Shown here in pieces: positions 5,799 to 6,437 of a stretch of 6,437 nucleotides of DNA. Every line of letters starts with the position of its first letter. The stretch's first letter is position 1. The notes beneath the pieces are model-generated. The model was not told the DNA's origin. It saw only the letters and a program-made list of their open reading frames with translations, and did no database searches. The DNA is from Chloroflexota bacterium (GTDB taxonomy: Bacteria; Chloroflexota; UBA6077): the NCBI GenBank assembly GCA_021845945.1, contig JAJZRD010000216.1, positions 1 to 6,437 of the forward strand, read 5' to 3'. Made by a program: the position numbers and the translations under genes.

Positions 5799-5942
5799 TT
5801 CAGCCATCGACGTCCGGCTATCAGCGTCACTCTAGGACGCGGGGAAACGGCTTCCCCGCGATCGACCCTGCTTCCGGCAGCCGCCAGGCCAGGCGCCGGC
5901 AACCGTCGGTCAGGCACTGATAGCTGAAGGCTGATGGCTGAA
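5799..5942. repeat. MITE-like element with 26-bp terminal inverted repeats
   Basis: The left end (5799-5824, TTCAGCCATC...GCTATCAG) is an inverted copy of the right end (5917-5942), matching at the outer 10 and inner 8 bases and diverging in the central 8. The right end is made of heptamers in strict phase: CTGATAG, CTGAAGG, CTGATGG, CTGAATA (5917-5944). Inside is a hairpin with a perfect 9-bp stem, CGCGGGGAA (5838-5846) and TTCCCCGCG (5852-5860), around loop ACGGC. No coding capacity is evident and I see no target-site duplication. The element lies between the LCP gene and its likely promoter, so it would be transcribed as LCP leader. Confidence 0.65.
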
Positions 5943-5960
5943 TACTTGCCCCAGGAGCCC

Positions 5961-5969
5961 ATTCTAGCA
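5961..5969 (-). promoter_or_regulatory. extended -10 promoter candidate for the LCP gene
   Basis: On the minus strand TGCTAGAAT reads as an extended -10 (TG-N-TAGAAT, with TAGAAT at 5961-5966). The -35 region at the usual distance (TGCAAG, 5984-5989) is poor, as is common with extended -10 promoters. Transcription from about 5954 would give a leader of about 180 nt that includes the whole MITE-like element. Confidence 0.4.
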
Positions 5970-5991
5970 CAACCATTCTCTAGCTTGCAGC

Positions 5992-6082
5992 GGGCCCGTC
6001 CGAGCTTTGCGCCGGCCGGGAGCGACGTCTGCACGCGCGATCGCTCGAGCCCGAATGCACCTATACAACTCTCGGACGGCCC
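5992..6082. repeat. inverted repeat closing a 66-nt loop
   Basis: CCGTCCGAG (5996-6004) pairs perfectly with CTCGGACGG (6071-6079). The pairing extends through GGG (5992-5994) with CCC (6080-6082) across a single bulged C, for 12 bp in all. Inside, AGCGA (6021-6025) can pair with TCGCT (6041-6045). It could be a structured RNA, a protein-binding palindrome or the remains of another small mobile repeat. Confidence 0.35.
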
Positions 6083-6166
6083 AATGGTAACGGTCTTCCC
6101 GCGGCCTTTGCGGTGCCCCTCGGCGTGGGTTGGAACCCTTTGCGCCCCTGCAACGTCTACTACACA

Positions 6167-6183
6167 CGAGAGCATCGCTCTCG
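6167..6183. repeat. small perfect hairpin
   Basis: CGAGAGC (6167-6173) and GCTCTCG (6177-6183) form a 7-bp stem around the 3-nt loop ATC. No T-run follows on either strand. It may be an operator-like palindrome or have no function. Confidence 0.3.
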
Positions 6184-6437
6184 ATGAACCAGGGCTGTCC
6201 GTTGCCCGTCCAGAAGGCACCACAGAAGAGGAATACTGCCTGCCAAGGAGGCCAAGCACCATGCGCATCACACTGCTAGAAGCGTGCCAGGTGGCCCTGG
6301 CCCTGTCCGGGCGGTACTGTATCCAGGATTGCGCAAACTTCGTTGGAAGGTCTCAGGCGGCGAGGAGGGCGGCTTCGAGCCGACGCGCCCAGTGTTCGGT
6401 GGATTGATCGGCCAGGTGGCGATGGCTGATAACCAGT

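Larger units (their letters stand above)
5943..6437. other. gene-less stretch, no supported coding sequence
   Basis: I see no gene here. The longest open frames (5934-6407 plus, and 5762-6271 minus) have no recognisable motif, an erratic composition rich in Ser, Arg, Pro and Cys, and both run through repeat DNA. I found no tRNA-like T-loop, rRNA segment or CRISPR spacing. What it does hold is the LCP promoter candidate, a long-range inverted repeat (5992-6082), a small hairpin (6167-6183), and GATGGCTGA at 6421-6429 that repeats 5933-5941 and may begin another repeat copy cut by the window end. A decayed gene reaching beyond the right edge cannot be excluded. Confidence 0.5.

Noticed and set aside
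5013..5927. Long plus-strand open frame opposite the LCP gene
   Set aside because: It is antisense to a clear LCP gene and reads as low-complexity shadow protein.
5799..5942. CRISPR array or tRNA in the repeat-rich leader and beyond
   Set aside because: The heptamers have no spacers, the inverted ends are not direct repeats, and no tRNA T-loop or anticodon arm can be found.
5762..6271. 169-codon minus-strand open frame overlapping the LCP start
   Set aside because: It runs through the MITE-like element and the LCP 5' end in another frame and shows no family resemblance; long open frames are expected by chance at this GC content.
5934..6407. 157-codon plus-strand open frame at the right end
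   Set aside because: No domain or motif, odd Ser/Arg/Cys-rich composition, starts inside the heptamer repeat, and has no convincing ribosome-binding site.

Overview
The window is high-GC bacterial DNA (clearly above 60% GC by eye) with compact, strongly G/C-ending coding sequence. The mix of genes and the abundant small hairpin and heptamer repeats in the gaps would fit an uncultured Chloroflexota-type bacterium. That placement is inference from style and gene content; no marker gene here fixes the taxon.

Layout, left to right. (1) The last 39 codons of a dTDP-glucose 4,6-dehydratase gene (rfbB/rmlB, +). (2) A 212-bp convergent gap with a possible stem-loop, a 79-bp paired-hairpin repeat (copy 1) and a heptamer repeat that runs into the next gene's 3' end. 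(3) A minus-strand two-gene operon, fdhD followed by a PAP2-type membrane phosphatase, overlapping by ATGA. (4) A divergent promoter region of about 285 bp with a recognisable sigma-70 type promoter facing each way and short direct repeats between them. (5) A 738-residue soluble sensor histidine kinase (+), GAF-GAF-PAS-HisKA-HATPase, whose first GAF domain carries the haem-ligand signature of the DosS/DosT oxygen/redox sensors. (6) A convergent 86-bp gap filled by copy 2 of the paired-hairpin repeat. (7) A minus-strand LytR-CpsA-Psr (LCP) ligase with a C-terminal LytR_C domain. (8) Its upstream region, holding a 144-bp MITE-like element with 26-bp terminal inverted repeats and an extended -10 promoter, then about 500 bp with no gene I can support.

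Two themes emerge. The outer genes concern the cell surface: dTDP-sugar synthesis (rfbB), polyprenyl-phosphate or lipid phosphate hydrolysis (PAP2) and transfer of polymers to the wall (LCP). The central divergent pair concerns redox: FdhD sulfurates the molybdenum/tungsten cofactor of formate dehydrogenase, and the kinase is predicted to sense O2, NO, CO or redox state through haem. No formate dehydrogenase or response regulator lies in the window, so the link between these two genes is only positional.

The most distinctive non-coding signal is the paired-hairpin repeat. Its four arms each keep a perfect 8-bp stem while a stem dinucleotide changes with its partner, and both copies sit in convergent 3' gaps. 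I did not find a clearly new multi-gene system.
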